NCBI GenBank assembly: GCA_003342895.1
Contig: PTFA01000366.1
Span: 558,001 to 622,000 of the forward strand
From: Casuarius casuarius
Taxonomy: Eukaryota > Chordata > Aves > Casuariiformes > Casuariidae
DNA length: 64,000 nucleotides
Direction of reading: 5' to 3'
The translations under genes and the position numbers were made by a program. Below the pieces are notes generated by a model, which saw nothing but the letters and a program-made list of their open reading frames with translations, made no database searches and was not told where the DNA came from. This document shows, piece by piece, positions 22,300 to 35,186 of the stretch (the first letter of the stretch is position 1; every line of letters begins with the position of its first letter).

Positions 22300-25200
22300 A
22301 CTATGGGAAAAAAATCCAAAAAGATAAGAGCCCAAATTAGAAAACCAAAAAAGTGAGTCAGTGATTGTGTCTTCATCATGGTCTCATGCTTGTTTCTCAT
22401 TCTTGCACCATTTTTATTCCACTGCTGTGAGCCAAGAAAAAAAAGTCAAGGTATCATAACTACATTTAGGCATATATCTGTCCAATGACAAGTTTGTGCA
22501 GCAAAGCCAGAATGAAGCAGCTGCAGCACTTCTCATACTAGAAAGCTCTGTTTCTAGGAATGTATTCCCTTTAGAAATACACTATCTCAACTACATCTTA
22601 GAAAAAAATCTGTAGATTTTACTGATGTAAAATCAGCTCTCGGCTTCCATACTCCAAAAAATTTGGGGCCAGAGGTGACCACAACACACACTGTGAAACA
22701 CAGACTCTTATTTTAGCAGAGGGAAGAATGGTCTCTAAACGTCAATATTGATAAAGCAGCAGGGGTAGGATTCATCCATAGGCAGACAACCAGCATAAAA
22801 TTCATCAGCTCTGCCACAAACAAATAGTACCCATAATACTAATCCTAGGGCTAACCCTAGATATTTTATTGCTGTGTGTTTGGATTCTAATTCTACTTGC
22901 TCACAAAAGCAAGCCAAATTGCTCTGTTCTTTGGTTACTACGGAAACCCCCCACCCACAAAATAATATTTTGATGTATGACCTGTACCCTCAAATAGGAG
23001 GAGGAAGCCACTGGTCTGTCACGGGTCAGAATGTGGGAGGATGCTGTGGTCTCTCTGCATTAATCTGTGAAAACCTTGAACAGACTTCTATACTTTGTGT
23101 TGGAGAGTAGAAGGGGAAAGTAATTTCCATAAAGGCAAAGCAACATACACAGACCTTTTTCTGCCTGCATGGTTTCATACATAATTTAGCAAACCAAAAA
23201 TTGGAGGGAATAGTCAGCTATAATGCCTGAACATCAGACAAGATCACTTCCACCGTGGAAGCTGACTTCCTGCATAGAAATGCATGAGTTATTACTGACT
23301 TCTGCTGGTCAGAGTCCATTTTAACTGCATTTGTTTATTCTTCGTGATAAGAGTAACTCTCTTTGTGATAGGAGTGACCAGAGAGAGTAAGTCTTTATTA
23401 AAAAAACAGAACACAGGGAAGAAAGTTGGCTTTTTAGGCTTTGTAGGAACATAAACCATGGACCCCGAAGCCCTGGGAGCAGAGCAGAGCCTATGCAGCA
23501 CACTAACTGCTGTGCTCCAAATGAGATCACCACTTCTCCTTTCCCCTTGAAAGGGAGGCGAGCGGGTGAGGCGAGCCAGAGGGTGGACAGATGTGAGTCA
23601 GTGGTGGGGAGGGAAAAGAGGAGGCAGAGATGGAATAGGCAAATGTGGAACATGCACAGAGGACTAAAGGACTGGAAATTAGGCTCTTCAGTGCTATTTT
23701 CTATTTTTTTTTTTCCACATCCCAGCACCTTCAGATTGGATAGGTCAACCAGACCTACTAAAATATTGGCAAATGAACTTTCTTTTTTTCTTTGATGCAG
23801 AAGTTGAGCAGCTGGAAGTCTTAAAACAAGGGAGGAAAAAAATCTAAAATCTGTGGGCTTCATCTTAGGCTTGAATGTGATGTTCAGTAGGGATACATGC
23901 CATGCTGTCACAACAACGGTGAATCAAACCTGCCACAGCTGACTTAACTGATGAACACAGTCAGAGCCTAGAATTTTAGGACAGAGTAAAAGCCTGCATT
24001 AAGGTGAGATCCTGCCCGGCAAAAACAGATACGTAGCTGCAGGAATTAGCTCTCAAGACCCCTGAGGAGCCAAGGAGGCAAAGCTGACAACAGAACAAGT
24101 CTAGCTCATACAGACTGTTTCAGGAGTCTGTAAATTTGGGCAGGCATCAAAATCAGGCCTTTTGGGGAAATACGGAAATGTTCTTAATAAGCGTAGGAAC
24201 ATCAGAGTCCTTATCAGACCAGTCTGGTCTGGGACCTTGCCTGTGGCATGGACTCTACCAGATGTTCCCAAGGGAGATACAATTCCTGTAAGGCTATGGG
24301 GTACCTTGCCCACAGGGATGTTTTTTCTTAACCCATAGCACACTGCGAATTTGCACTCTCAAGCATAAAGAACGCTATCATAGAGTTTTTATCCCATTTC
24401 ACATGATGATGGGATACTACTTTGTGGTAGCATCAGACCCTTTTCAAATCTGTCAGGCTTGTAGATGTAGTGATGCTGGTGCCCGTGAGTTCCAAAGGCT
24501 AACTTGGTGATGCTGTTTCAAACTATTAATTCAGTTTATTTTCTTGTTTTTTCTACCCTTCAGTGTAATTGACTGCACATTATGACATTATTTAAATAAG
24601 ACACTGGAATAACCTACTCTCCCATGTTCATTTTTTCTTCTTCCTCTATAACATCCCATGTCCTCTCCCTCTGACCAAAGGAGTTCTTTCTTTTTTGTCT
24701 CTTCACAGGGAATAGATTGTTATCTTCAGAAATAAACCACTAACTGTTAATACATGAAGATGTAGGGTCTTGGTGAGAACATGCTGCAAGGCTGCATGAT
24801 GTAGTCATAATTATTTTCACTTCCATTTTCTGCCTTGTTCACAATGTTTCCATCTTTCATATTTTAATAAGAGGCACAGAGCAGACCATTTCATTGCAAC
24901 TCTGCCTTACTGACAACATGGAAAAGGTTATGGTTCTGTTTGCCGAGTTGTGATATAAGGACTGCATGGCTTGTGAGTGTAAAACCTTGCCTTGAAACAG
25001 TAGAAGGTACTGAGCTACAGTGTAGAATAGGATTTACAGTTTGCTGGTGTGTTAGACAGACAGTCTGCAAGTCCCCTCATTCCACCGCACACCTAGAGCT
25101 GTGTGTGACAGAGTTGAAAGTGGAGTAGTCGCCTTCTTCCAGGAAAGCTCCTTGGCAAGAGATTCAATCCTCTGGCATAATGGGGCAACCAGTTATCCCA

Positions 25201-28200
25201 GAAATCCGGAGACTAGCACATCTGCATGATCCTGTAGGCTGACTAAGCTACGAAGATTTCCTAAAGGTGATGGCTGAGGTCATGCTGTCTGACTTGCTGG
25301 CAAGACTTTCAAACTGAATGTCACAGGCAACATCGGACTCAACAGCCCCTCCAATACAATGACTCAAAGCCTTGCCTCGTTCTCTATTTCTGCTTACTTA
25401 AAAGTAATCACTACGTTTCAGCTTTGCTCGGAGTCAGTTGCAGAAGGGTGTCTGAGTATTTAGGGAAGCAGTCCCAGAAGGATGTGGGCACAATCAAACC
25501 TCAAAATACCCTGTAAGGGGAAGAAGCGGGACTTTCTCAAAAGAAGCTGTTTCCTTTTTCTTGGAACCACACTAAGTGAAGGGCACTGTCCAGCACTGAC
25601 GTGGGAGAAATGGATAAATCATGAGAATAAAAATACAGCTCACATTTTACGAAAGGCTAATTAGTACGCTACAGATGGACTACTTATACAGCTAATTCTT
25701 TTATATGAGGTTGTTGGTTTCTTACAATCTGGATAACTCCATGTGCTAATTAAATGCATTCTCATATGCTAATACTTTTTGCATTAGGCAACCAGTAGTC
25801 ACACTAGTCTATCTTTCTTTTGAAATCAGACTATGATATACAAGCCTGCACTGACATGTTTCATAGATTTTACCTTCAATAAAGAAGGACCCAGATTAGA
25901 AGTGCAAGTCTCATAAAGTTAAGCAAAATGAACCATGTAAGTTTCATTTAATTATTTTTTTCTATAATGGTTTTAGAAGGAGTTAGGTATATAACCAATA
26001 ATCTCAGGGTTCCCTAAAGATATCATTATTTCATTTATTTGTTTATTTATGCAAAGTAGTTCCTGTGGAACAAATGAACAACCAAAACCACTAATGGCTC
26101 CAAACTTGCTCTCAAATTATAGTGGTGTAAATTCCTTCCTATAACACTGCTTCAACATCAAGGCAATTTTGACAAAGCATTCATTTATTCTTTTCCGGGA
26201 AGAGACAAAATACTGGGCCTTTATCCTTAGCAAGAAACCACATGAAAGCTCTGATATGGTAAAGATGTCTTCAGTATCATAGCCAGATTAGGTAACCGTC
26301 CTGTAACTCATGTGGGAAAAATGTTTCCCCCAAAATACATATGGTTTTTAGAAAATACCTATTCATATTTCAACATGAAGTGCAGAAATGAAGAAATCCT
26401 TCATCTCACTCAAAAAGACACCAATTATACCATCTTGGAACAAAACAGAACCATAATCTCTTCTCTAAAGCAGTTAAAGCTGTTTTCATCATTCTGACAA
26501 GGACAAAAAGAAGAAAAAAATACTGAGTGCAGTTTCTGTATTTATTACAAAAAGCAGCATATTTGTGTGATATATTTCTTAAACATATGCAACATTTCAG
26601 AGAAAGACAAGCTGAAATTTAGAGGAACAAACTACAGCTCACAAAAGCATTTTTGGTGGTCTGATAAAAGGCTATTAATATTTGTCCACATACAAGGATT
26701 TTAAAAATGGTCTATAGCTACTTGCCATGTGTTCTTGTAACAATACTAGTTATTCTAAATATGCTGGATTTCCATATGTGTAGTGGAAAAATTAGGTTGA
26801 ACATGTCCTTATTATGGCGTTGCAAAAAGAATGTGTGCTTGGGCTTGTAAATAATACAGAGAAGTGAAGCTCTGAGTGTGCAGCATGAGAAAAGAAATGG
26901 CAATCCACTAGGGCAGGAAAAACACATCAGGTGCATAACATTCATTAACTATATGTGTGGATCACCTCAGGCTTATGTGAGCTGGTTGGCCTTGGACCTC
27001 AGAGTAATGGTTCTGCTGACATACTTCTATAAATTTGGAAAGTATTCTAAACCAAGGATGGAATAGACACAAAACAGAACTATTTCCTTATTTTTACTCA
27101 CCCCTAGCAAATAAAAGCTCTGACCCCACTGAAACTAGAGAGGAGTCAAGATTTCACCCAGTATCCTCAGCACCTTCTAGAGTGGTTTGCACCCCACTGT
27201 TCACAAGTTCAAAGGACGGAGTTTGGGATCCTCTGGGCTTTGGGTTTTTGAACACAGAAACCTAAAGCGAACGCCAGACCTGGTTCTTGCTTCCCAGACA
27301 GTCTGTGACCCCAGAATTATTTCTGGCAACCTCCCCCACTCACCCTGGCAGCCATCGCTTTCGTGTCTGCCATATACAGCAGAGAATACACCTGTCCTAT
27401 AAGGAAAAGAAAAAAAAAACTTGAATGGCATTGCTAGCTTGTCAAGGTATACCCAGTAAAAGAAACTCCAGGGAACTAATGGAGAGGCACGTACCATCTT
27501 GTTTTAACTGCTCTGCCTTCCCCCTCCTCCCCACCCCTCTCCAGACAAAAGATCTCAGAAGTTATGAAAATACTAAATACTTATGCTTTTTATTTTTAAA
27601 CAGGGGGAAAGTAGGTGTATAGGGGAATTCTGGCACTTAGCAAATCACAGCACCACGCTCTAGCAGGAAGAGCTCATCCAGCAAGCAAGGACAATAGCTC
27701 ACTTGTGCTGGACCCTCACCACATCACTGCCGTACAGGAAGGGTATCTCAGGGTCACAAGGAACACACTACTGCCCAACTATATTTTCACAGGAGGAAGT
27801 GTAAACCTGGTGGATTGAAGGAACATTACACGCCGGACCTAGCTGGGAGCCTACTCATATACAATAACAAATTAGCAGTTAAAAAGGGCAGAGATTAAAC
27901 GAGTTTCCCTTATTTCAGAGAAAGGCCTTCCCCTAGGCCAGGTTTAGGGTTTTTCTTTCTGACTCAGTGCTATACCACAGCACCCCAGTTATAATCCTCA
28001 TAAAGCTTCACAGCTAGCATGATGAATAACTGTTCTGTTGAGCAATTATGAAACCCGATTAAGTGTATTTCAAAGAGAAAGAAGAAATCATCCAAACACT
28101 TGCTGTTATGAATACAGCTCCTAATCAGACTGGACAATAATGTGAATTCATGCTCACTGAGTATTTTACAGGCCTCTGGAATAGAATTTGCACTTCTCTG
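22300..28200. other. Non-coding sequence
   Basis: No gene is recognised. The longest open frame in the window (23321-23911 minus, 196 codons) is here and is rejected as coding. 23530-23640 is purine- and G-rich on the plus strand. CTAGGG and CCCTAG form a small palindrome at 22845-22860, and ATCCCAT/ATGGGAT another at 24391-24415. Poly(T) lies at 23704-23714. C-rich sequence at 27518-27541 has three minus-strand G runs, short of a canonical quadruplex. Confidence 0.75.
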
Positions 28201-28222
28201 AAGCTGCTTCTCTCTCCCACAG

Positions 28223-28334
28223 GCTCCAGCCCCAGGATGAGCTGTCTGCAGTCGCAGAACTTGTGGGTAGAGCCACCATCACACGCTCTCCGGTTTCATT
28301 AAAACAAGAAATAAACCATTCTCTAAAACTGTAA
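28223..28334 (+). other. Exon-like segment after strong acceptor
   Basis: TGCTTCTCTCTCCCACAG at 28205-28222 is a near-ideal acceptor. The following sequence is open for 36 codons from 28224 and stops with TAA at 28332-28334, so it could be a terminal exon. A weaker donor (GTGG then gtagag) at 28267 would give a 44-nt internal exon. The predicted peptide begins LQPQDELSAVAELVG and matches no family I recognise. It may instead be a non-coding exon or chance. Confidence 0.15.
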
Positions 28335-28503
28335 AAGGTTTAAAAGGAGTTTCAAAAGAATTTCAGAGCACACATTAGCAGGAACTTTCTAAAGGTAGAC
28401 ATAGGTAGTAGTGTAGAAATGCAAGAGTGAAAGGAGTTGCCTGCTTGAGTAAGTTTCATTTCATGCAGCCAAATAGGAACTGTGTGCCAGGTGTTCCTTC
28501 CAG

Positions 28504-28597
28504 AAGGAGTCACAAGAGAAGTTCCCCACACTCTCTTCATACTAGCAAGTCACAAATGACATACTCCCAAAATAGGCGGGAGACAGTAATACAAAAG
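28504..28597 (+). other. Exon-like segment (unproven)
   Basis: A 94-nt segment follows GTGTTCCTTCCAG and ends in AAAAG before gtaagg. One frame is open across all of it (31 codons after one leading base) and is rich in Ser, Arg and Lys. It lies 170 bp beyond the previous exon-like segment, but the phases of the two do not match if the 44-nt form of that segment is used. No family is recognised. Confidence 0.17.
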
Positions 28598-28609
28598 GTA
28601 AGGGCATAA

Positions 28610-31600
28610 GAGGACAGGAGCAGAAGCAAAACCTTGGAATCCTGCAGGAAAAGAGAATTAATTAGGTGAATATGCCTAAAACTGAGCTGTGGTCCACTCT
28701 GCAAAGGAAGGCAATTATACCCTACCTTCAAAATCCCTCCCCCCACAACTATCCCTGCCATTTTGACTTTGGGGAATACTTTTCTCCAGATCGTAAGTGG
28801 CTTAAAGCCCAAGCAAATGAACTAGACCAACCAGGTGCCTGGCCTGAGACACTTAATATCAGCAGCAGCAGTAGCAAAGCTCACAAAACACCTGTGTCCC
28901 ATCAGACATACACCCATGCTGTGGCAATGCCTCTGTCAGGCTTCTGTCCAGAGTGCCCAGTACTATAGACACAGCTGCAGCACAGAACATCCATATGGAC
29001 TAAAGACGTCAGACAGTTGCAGCCCTCCCTTGACCAATTCTTGTAACCTCCTCCTGGTCTGGGGAGCTGGAGATCTTTCATGGTGGTTAGCAAGCACTAC
29101 AAGTGTTGGCAACCTTCAACCGTCATTCAAAAATGGACTCCACTTCCACTTCACCTACACTTTCCACTCCTTGGAAGCCTAATGCTGGTACAGCTTTAAA
29201 TGATGGCCCACGGACAAATGTATGCCTCTAGTAGATGAGTACCATAGTAAACATGCAAAAAAGAGCAGTGGATGAATTGCATGATATGTTTTGGGGAATG
29301 TAAGTGTATAAATTCATGCCAAGAGAAGAAACAAATTCCAAGGTTTTGTCAGATGGCACTTGTTTTGTTCAATAACTTGCACGGAAGCTCTAGATATCTG
29401 AGATTTCTTTCACTTCTTGAAGTTCAGATCATTATAAATCTACCACTGTATATGCAGAATGACTATATCTGGCTCGTGACTGACATCATCTCTTGGTTTG
29501 TTTCCCAGGGTGAGATCAAGCCTCCCAGCGAGGAGCCCAAGCCTAGCAGGGGGGTTTGGAAGAGGGCTTCTTTCCTGCTCAGCTTGGCTGAAAGAACTCA
29601 GGCTAAATGAATTTTTGCCTTTCTCCTCCTTGCTAATTTGTTGGCAGGTAACTCTAGAGATGAGAGGAAGGAAGCCTATCTCTTGGGGTGACACTTTCTC
29701 CTTCTGGAATTTGACTACAGCCAAGAGTGCCCTCACTAGACTAGCTAAGGAGGGAAGAAAGAGTGGCCTGCCACTTTTCTAGTCTTTCTTGGGGCAGTCA
29801 GTAACACACACAAGAGTCTTCCCAGGAAATCCTGCTTCACTCAGATCCCTTACGCTGGTTGTAGGGAGATGTAGTCTGATGCCAGGTCCCCATACAATTC
29901 CCTCTACACCGCAGTAGCCACCTCACAGCTGCCCTGTTACCTGCGGAAGCCAGTGTACCACCTCAGCTGCAGCGCTAACAGAAGAGAGTGTGTGCCACTG
30001 ACCACATGTACAGTCTGGTACATTGCATGATTTCGTCATTAAAGGGCCAATTACCGACACTTCCAACCTTGCGTACAGTTGCTTCAGGCTTTTCCTCATT
30101 TCCCCCTCACTTGGCTTTTGGAGAAGAAAGGTTTTTGTTAGGAGTGTTTATTTTTAGGCACTCTCACCTGTCAGCTAAATACAATGAACAACATTTCAAG
30201 TGACCAGCACTGATCCATTCAAGGTTTACAGGCATGTCAAAAAGTGGCTTAATTAAGTTGCAGGCACCTAGAACTCATTCTGGTTCCCTTTCCGTTCTTT
30301 CCTATTTCTTCCCCACAGGTTTATAGTTGTAATCAGTACAGGACATTTTTGGTGGAGGACATTAAAAAAAAATAGAGAAATGATGACTTTGAGGAAACAA
30401 AACCATCTGGCTTAGAACAGTCTTTATAATAAACATGTACAGAAAATATCCAGATCTCTGCTTTTCTGTATTCCAGCCATCTTTGACACGCAGTTGTTAC
30501 TGTTCTCTCACTGGAACTACAATGGTTTAACCTCTGATTTTGAATCTATATCAAATCTGGATGACAGGCTGAGATATTAAGAGTAAGGGTCAATTTAACA
30601 AATAAATTATAATTATTTCAGCAAAAACATCTAAGTCAAGGACTGGATGAGTGGGGAGGAGAAGATGGGTCATAGTATCATCATACTTTATGAGGTACAA
30701 AAGGAAAAAAATAGGCTTAACTTCAAAAGCAGGTGTCCTGGTGAAGATAACTGCCATGAGAAATAATTTCACTGTTAATAGAATTAGTCCTAAATCACAC
30801 ACAAGCAAGTTGCAGAAAACATCCAAGCATACCTTCTAGCCTGAACAGCATGAGCTAACAGAAAAAAAAAAAAAATTANAAAGCATTCCTGTGGCTCCAC
30901 AACTACATTATTTTCTATTTCTTTGGACTCATTATGCTTGTGATATCATTTGTTTGCATATTCTAATCTATGATACTTGTTTAATAGCTGTCTGAAGAAT
31001 CTTACTTTCCATGTGTATTCAGATAAAAAGAAATAAAACAGCCATGCACAGATAGATATACATACTTTATTTATCTAGTGGAGAAAGCAAAAGCAACCAC
31101 CAAACCCTCAGAAAAAGTGTTTTGCATAATTAAGTCCATGCTGTTCCGCATAGGCTAGTATGCTACGGGGCAAGAACTTTTTCCAAAACCTTCACTTACA
31201 AGCAAATGTTTATTCGAAGAAAACAAAGCAAAGAACTATTCTAGTCAGTTCTCAAGGAATTATTTGTCCTCCTCTATCTTTTCTGAGAAATACAGAGGTA
31301 TAACATTTTGCGGGAGCTTTTCCAGATGCAAACAAGGCAAACGAGGATAGAAATGATACTGGTTTAACTTATCCAACTTATCTACCTTGTAGACAGCTTT
31401 TAAATTACACAGGAGGAATTTGGGCATATTTGCTCAGTTTTTTGTGAACTCTGGCAGCATATTCAAAAATTTGTAAATACAAACTGAAGCAAACTTGGAG
31501 AGCATATGAATCAAATTCTCAAAAAAAAAAGAATGAAAACTTGGAAGAAGGAAATTCTATTATTTAAAATTATTAATTATCAATATTACTATATCACACT
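28610..31600. other. Non-coding sequence
   Basis: No gene is recognised. 29440-29780 has overlapping frames on both strands. The block at 30160-30290 has a conserved-element texture, with ACCTGTCAG (TGIF/MEIS-type) and the palindrome CTTAATTAAG at 30248-30257. A single undetermined base is at 30879, beside poly(A). Confidence 0.7.
30879..30879. other. Undetermined base (N)
   Basis: This is the only ambiguous base in the window. It lies four bases after a 14-base A run (30862-30875), so it is most simply a consensus-call failure next to a homopolymer. Confidence 0.95.
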
Positions 31601-31624
31601 ACAGTCATAATTCACAACTATTCT

Positions 31625-31740
31625 GAACTATACCCTGTGGATTTCTTTAACTTCCCTTCTAAGCATCTGCCACTACCAAGGACAGGATACTAGACTGAAT
31701 GGTCCACTGGTCTGAATAATTTCTATGATCCTATACCAAT
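31625..31740 (+). mobile_element. Possible CR1/L3-type 3' end
   Basis: CACTACCAAGGACAGGATACTAGACTGAATGGTCCACTGGTCTGA, followed by TTTCTATGATCCTAT, parallels the amniote CR1/L3 3' end. That end reads CACTGCCAGAGACAGGATACTGGGCTAGATGGACCTTTGGTCTGA and finishes in an ATTCTATG-type tail. The order and spacing fit, but the piece is short and diverged, so the family is tentative. Confidence 0.5.
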
Positions 31741-31744
31741 AATA

Positions 31745-33287
31745 CAACAAGAAATGCTAATCATTGTAATTACAAACTTCTTAATTTAAAAGAAGTTTTG
31801 GCACACTCATGTAACTTTTGGGACTTAGCTGTGGGAGGAACACACTGCTGTCAGGGACAAATACCCTCTGAAACTGTGTGAGACCAAGAATAAGATTAGC
31901 CTGCGTTATTTAGAAGCTGTTCTTCACTTCTCCCTGCTGATGGGAAACTTCCTTTGAAGTTTACTCTAGCACGAAAGTTTTGAGGAGGGTAAGAAAAACA
32001 ATCACTATTGCATTGCAGGGAGATTACTACATGATTTGCTTGGATGGCAACATGAACCAGAGGGCCAGCAAGGGGGAATTTCATATAATAAGTTTAGAAG
32101 TTGACTGGCAAATCTTCACAGATACGGAAAAGAGCAACAAGATAGTGCCTACCATGATGTAGCAACATGGTATCAGCAAAACAATCACTGAATGTCCACT
32201 GTTTCACTTAATGATAGACCCCTACAAGCTCAGCTGAATTATATGGGCGTTATAGGTATACACTGCTTGAGATAAAAGGAAAGAGAGTTTTTTATTGCTT
32301 TGAGGTTCCATACTGTTACTCGTTAAAAATTCTGTAATTTCTACAGGTCATGGTTAACATTTAAAGTGTAACTCAAACCACTGAAATAAGCATACCCATG
32401 CACTCAAGGACTGACAGTCTGCGATCATCAGAAAGCAGAATCTCAAGTCAAAATAACCGGAGTAAGTTTAACTTTAACACTTCACAGAAGACTTTACTGA
32501 CTGAACAAAGGGATGGACTGAGAATTTTGTTGACAGATTATTGTTCCTTTCAGATAGAGATAGTTCAGTGCAGGACTACCTAGATATGAGCAATAGCAAC
32601 TGCAACCCAGCTGGTGAAAATGAGGTTCAGAAATACAGGACTGATGAAGCACCACAAAGGCATTTTTTAATGCAAAATATTTTGGCTTAGGGACATCTGG
32701 ATTCCTCAACAAGAACAACAACACAAAAACAAAAAACAAAAACAATAGGAATTTCCTCGTAAGGCACTGATGAATTCTATTTTATCGAAACCATGATTTT
32801 CCATCGAGCCACATTTTGAAAGAAAAGCTTCAAGCAACATAATCACTGGTAACTAATCACATACAAAAGCACCTCTCTGGTCTGGAGACTAAATGAAACT
32901 GTTTCTTTTAATTCTTTTATGACCAGTTTACAAATCAATAATAATTCTATATATTAGTCTGATATCAGTCAAACGATACTTTATATTTCTGAAGGAGCTT
33001 CCACCCCATTTACATTAATTAACTTTCAAAACCCATCTATGAAAGCACTCTGGTTTAATAATTATTAGAATAGTTCAAAAGAGGAAATATCTTCACAAGT
33101 ACTTTTACAGATTTTTTTTCTCCTACATAGGTTCATTGTCAAATTTTAGAAAGCATCCAAGAAGTGTTCAAAAATTAGCACAAGTATAAATCTTTAAAGG
33201 GTAAGACACTGAACCACTGCTTGTACCCCAAGACCAACAGGATCCAGGTGCCACACAAACATCTGTGAATCTGTGCCTGAAGAGTAC
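31745..33287. other. Non-coding AT-rich sequence
   Basis: No gene is recognised. It contains a short A/C simple repeat at 32707-32747 and AT-rich stretches near 32930-33070. The frame at 31980-32162 (60 codons) lacks motifs. Confidence 0.75.
32707..32747. repeat. A/C-rich simple repeat (CAAAAA-like)
   Basis: Alternating CAA and CAAAAA units run for about 40 bases, ending before ATAGG. It is a low-complexity tract with no other signal. Confidence 0.75.
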
Positions 33288-33375
33288 ACAGCTTGCTCAA
33301 AGTCACCTCTTGAAGGAGAGAGAGTCATAAAACCGGAGTACCTCATCTGCCAGTCCCAACATTTCCATGTGCTAA
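33288..33375 (-). mobile_element. MIR/AmnSINE-like SINE fragment
   Basis: ACAGCTTGCTCAAAGTCACC, then GAGAGAGTCATAAAACCGGAG, then TGCCAGTCCCAACATTTCC follow the order CTTGCCCAAGGTCAC, GCTGGGATTAGAACCCAGGAG, CTCCCAGTCCAGTGCTC of the MIR/AmnSINE reverse complement. The element is therefore on the minus strand, strongly diverged and partial. Confidence 0.45.
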
Positions 33376-33426
33376 AAAAAAATAGTATATGAAAGCAAGA
33401 AAAATATTTACTTGTGAGCCTACCAC

Positions 33427-33452
33427 TGCGGTGAGTAGTGCCTCACCCCGCA
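33427..33452. other. Hairpin with 9-bp stem and 2-nt bulge
   Basis: TGCGGTGAG pairs with CTCAC and CGCA, with two C bulged and a 6-base loop (TAGTGC). It is GC-rich within AT-rich surroundings. No known RNA family is recognised. Confidence 0.5.
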
Positions 33453-35166
33453 ACTAGACTTGTGCAAATGAGTAACACTGAGCTGTATTTTGCTGTGTTT
33501 TCCTAGACTAAGGCACTATTTTACATACCACCAAGTTTGTGCTTGGACTACTTAGTGATAGATGTGACCTGAATTACAGCTTCTCCAGTTTATTTGACTA
33601 CCCTCTAGTATTGAGTCTGGGTACCTATGAGGCACTTTTTTTTCTGAGCAGGTGACTGGGAACAGAATAATTTATTGGTTCCTGGGAAGCTGAGCTCATG
33701 CAGAGGGTGTTTTTGTACAGGTCATTAGAAAATAACTTCTTAGACTGAAGGAAGAAATATGACGAAGAGGTCAGACCTTCTGGGGATGCTGTGTCTCTCC
33801 TTCCTCTGTTCAAAGGCTCCATCCCAGTCTACCCTAGCCACCCCCCAGGCTTTGTGGAGTCTAATCCTCAATTTAAAAAGAGAAAGGGAGAAGGACTTTA
33901 ACTAAGCACTGTACTGTGAAGGAGCCAGCCTGCAACTCATTATACCTAGGGTGAAAATTTCCATTGCCACCACGAAATGGGTAAACAGGGCCAGGAACTC
34001 TTAATGCCCTTTTTTCTTTCTTCCCTTCCCCCAGCCCCCAAATTTCCCACAATATCGCACCCAAAAAGCACAACAGTGCCAAGTTCATGGCCATGTAACA
34101 CTCTAAGTGTTAGCTTGGTGTCACCGAGAGAATTGCAGGCAAACAGCAGCATGCTGAGAGCTAGTTTCCAGCTTTCCAGGAAGAACACACTGGCAGCATT
34201 GTGTGTTGCATGGTGGAGCCCAGCCAGCTTTGCCCAGATCGCTCTGCTTTCCAGGAAGTTGCATTTAGATAGTAAGTTGCTTACATGCCTTCTTTGACTT
34301 ACTCTGCTAAGTACATTGGCATGCAGAGGCTGAAATGTCTCTTCTGACTGTCCCCAAGCCAAATGGGCAGGACTTGGTGAGCCAAGAACGCTGCCTTTAT
34401 AGTGCTATTTCACATACCAAACCTACCGTTCTCTTTTTTAGATTTCTCATTTACCTGTAAAGTCACAGGTTCAGGTGGAGTCACCAAATCCGTACACTGA
34501 ATCACTGCTGAAGATCAGATCAATTGGTACAGTGACCCAGAAATGAGTTCAGAGCCCTTCCTGCAAAAGGATGGGAAACTGAGCACTTGAAACATCTTTG
34601 GATGTTTTAAGGAAACTCGGGACCAATGACAGAAAGCAGACCTCTAACAAGAGTGATACTACTGAGACTTACAGCAATGCCACCAGTTTACAGGATGATG
34701 GGATGTAGCCATGACATGGGTTGTATGGATATCTCCAGCTTTCACTTTGGCAATACCTAATGAATGCTACAGATACTCCCATCTTTACCAGGACTTGGAG
34801 GGCATAAGAAGACAGCTTTGACGGACTCTGCATCACACCCTCAATATAAGACTTTTTAGTGAAAACTAAAAAAATATAAAGACCAAGTTAAAAACTAGAG
34901 CACCTACCTTGTGCTGGCATTTCTGTGGTGTTTAGAGCTTCCAAACATACCTATATCAGCACTGTCACAGTCTATTTCATTTTTATGCAATTTTTCCTTT
35001 TTTGGATACCTAACCGTAATGGGAACCCTGGTTGTGGAGGAAAGGCACTGGAGCAAACTGGGGACAGCCAGTACAGGTAGGTTAGGAAGTAGATGGTGCT
35101 AAAGGTAAAAAGAAATATCGCAGATCACTACCCAATTTTTACACAGAACCAATTTTCGGTTATACT

Positions 35167-35186
35167 AAAAAAAAAAGAAAAAAAAA
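35167..35186. repeat. Poly(A) with one G
   Basis: Ten A, one G and nine A form a mononucleotide repeat. No retroelement body is recognised upstream. Confidence 0.9.

Noticed and set aside
22845..22860. CTAGGG-CTAA-CCCTAG, telomere-like palindrome
   Set aside because: No TTAGGG array is present. A single 6-bp-arm palindrome is expected by chance.
23321..23911. Longest open frame (196 codons, minus)
   Set aside because: No domain, no conserved motif, overlapping frames on both strands and local GC-rich composition explain it. The peptide looks like translated non-coding DNA.
29514..29610. Possible terminal exon after TTTCCCAG
   Set aside because: The acceptor-like site is followed at once by GGTGAG, so the signal is ambiguous. 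The peptide is short and unrecognised, and the minus strand is also open.
33946..34362. 138-codon minus frame with plus-strand partner
   Set aside because: Overlaps a 106-codon plus frame in the same GC-richer block. Neither has a motif.
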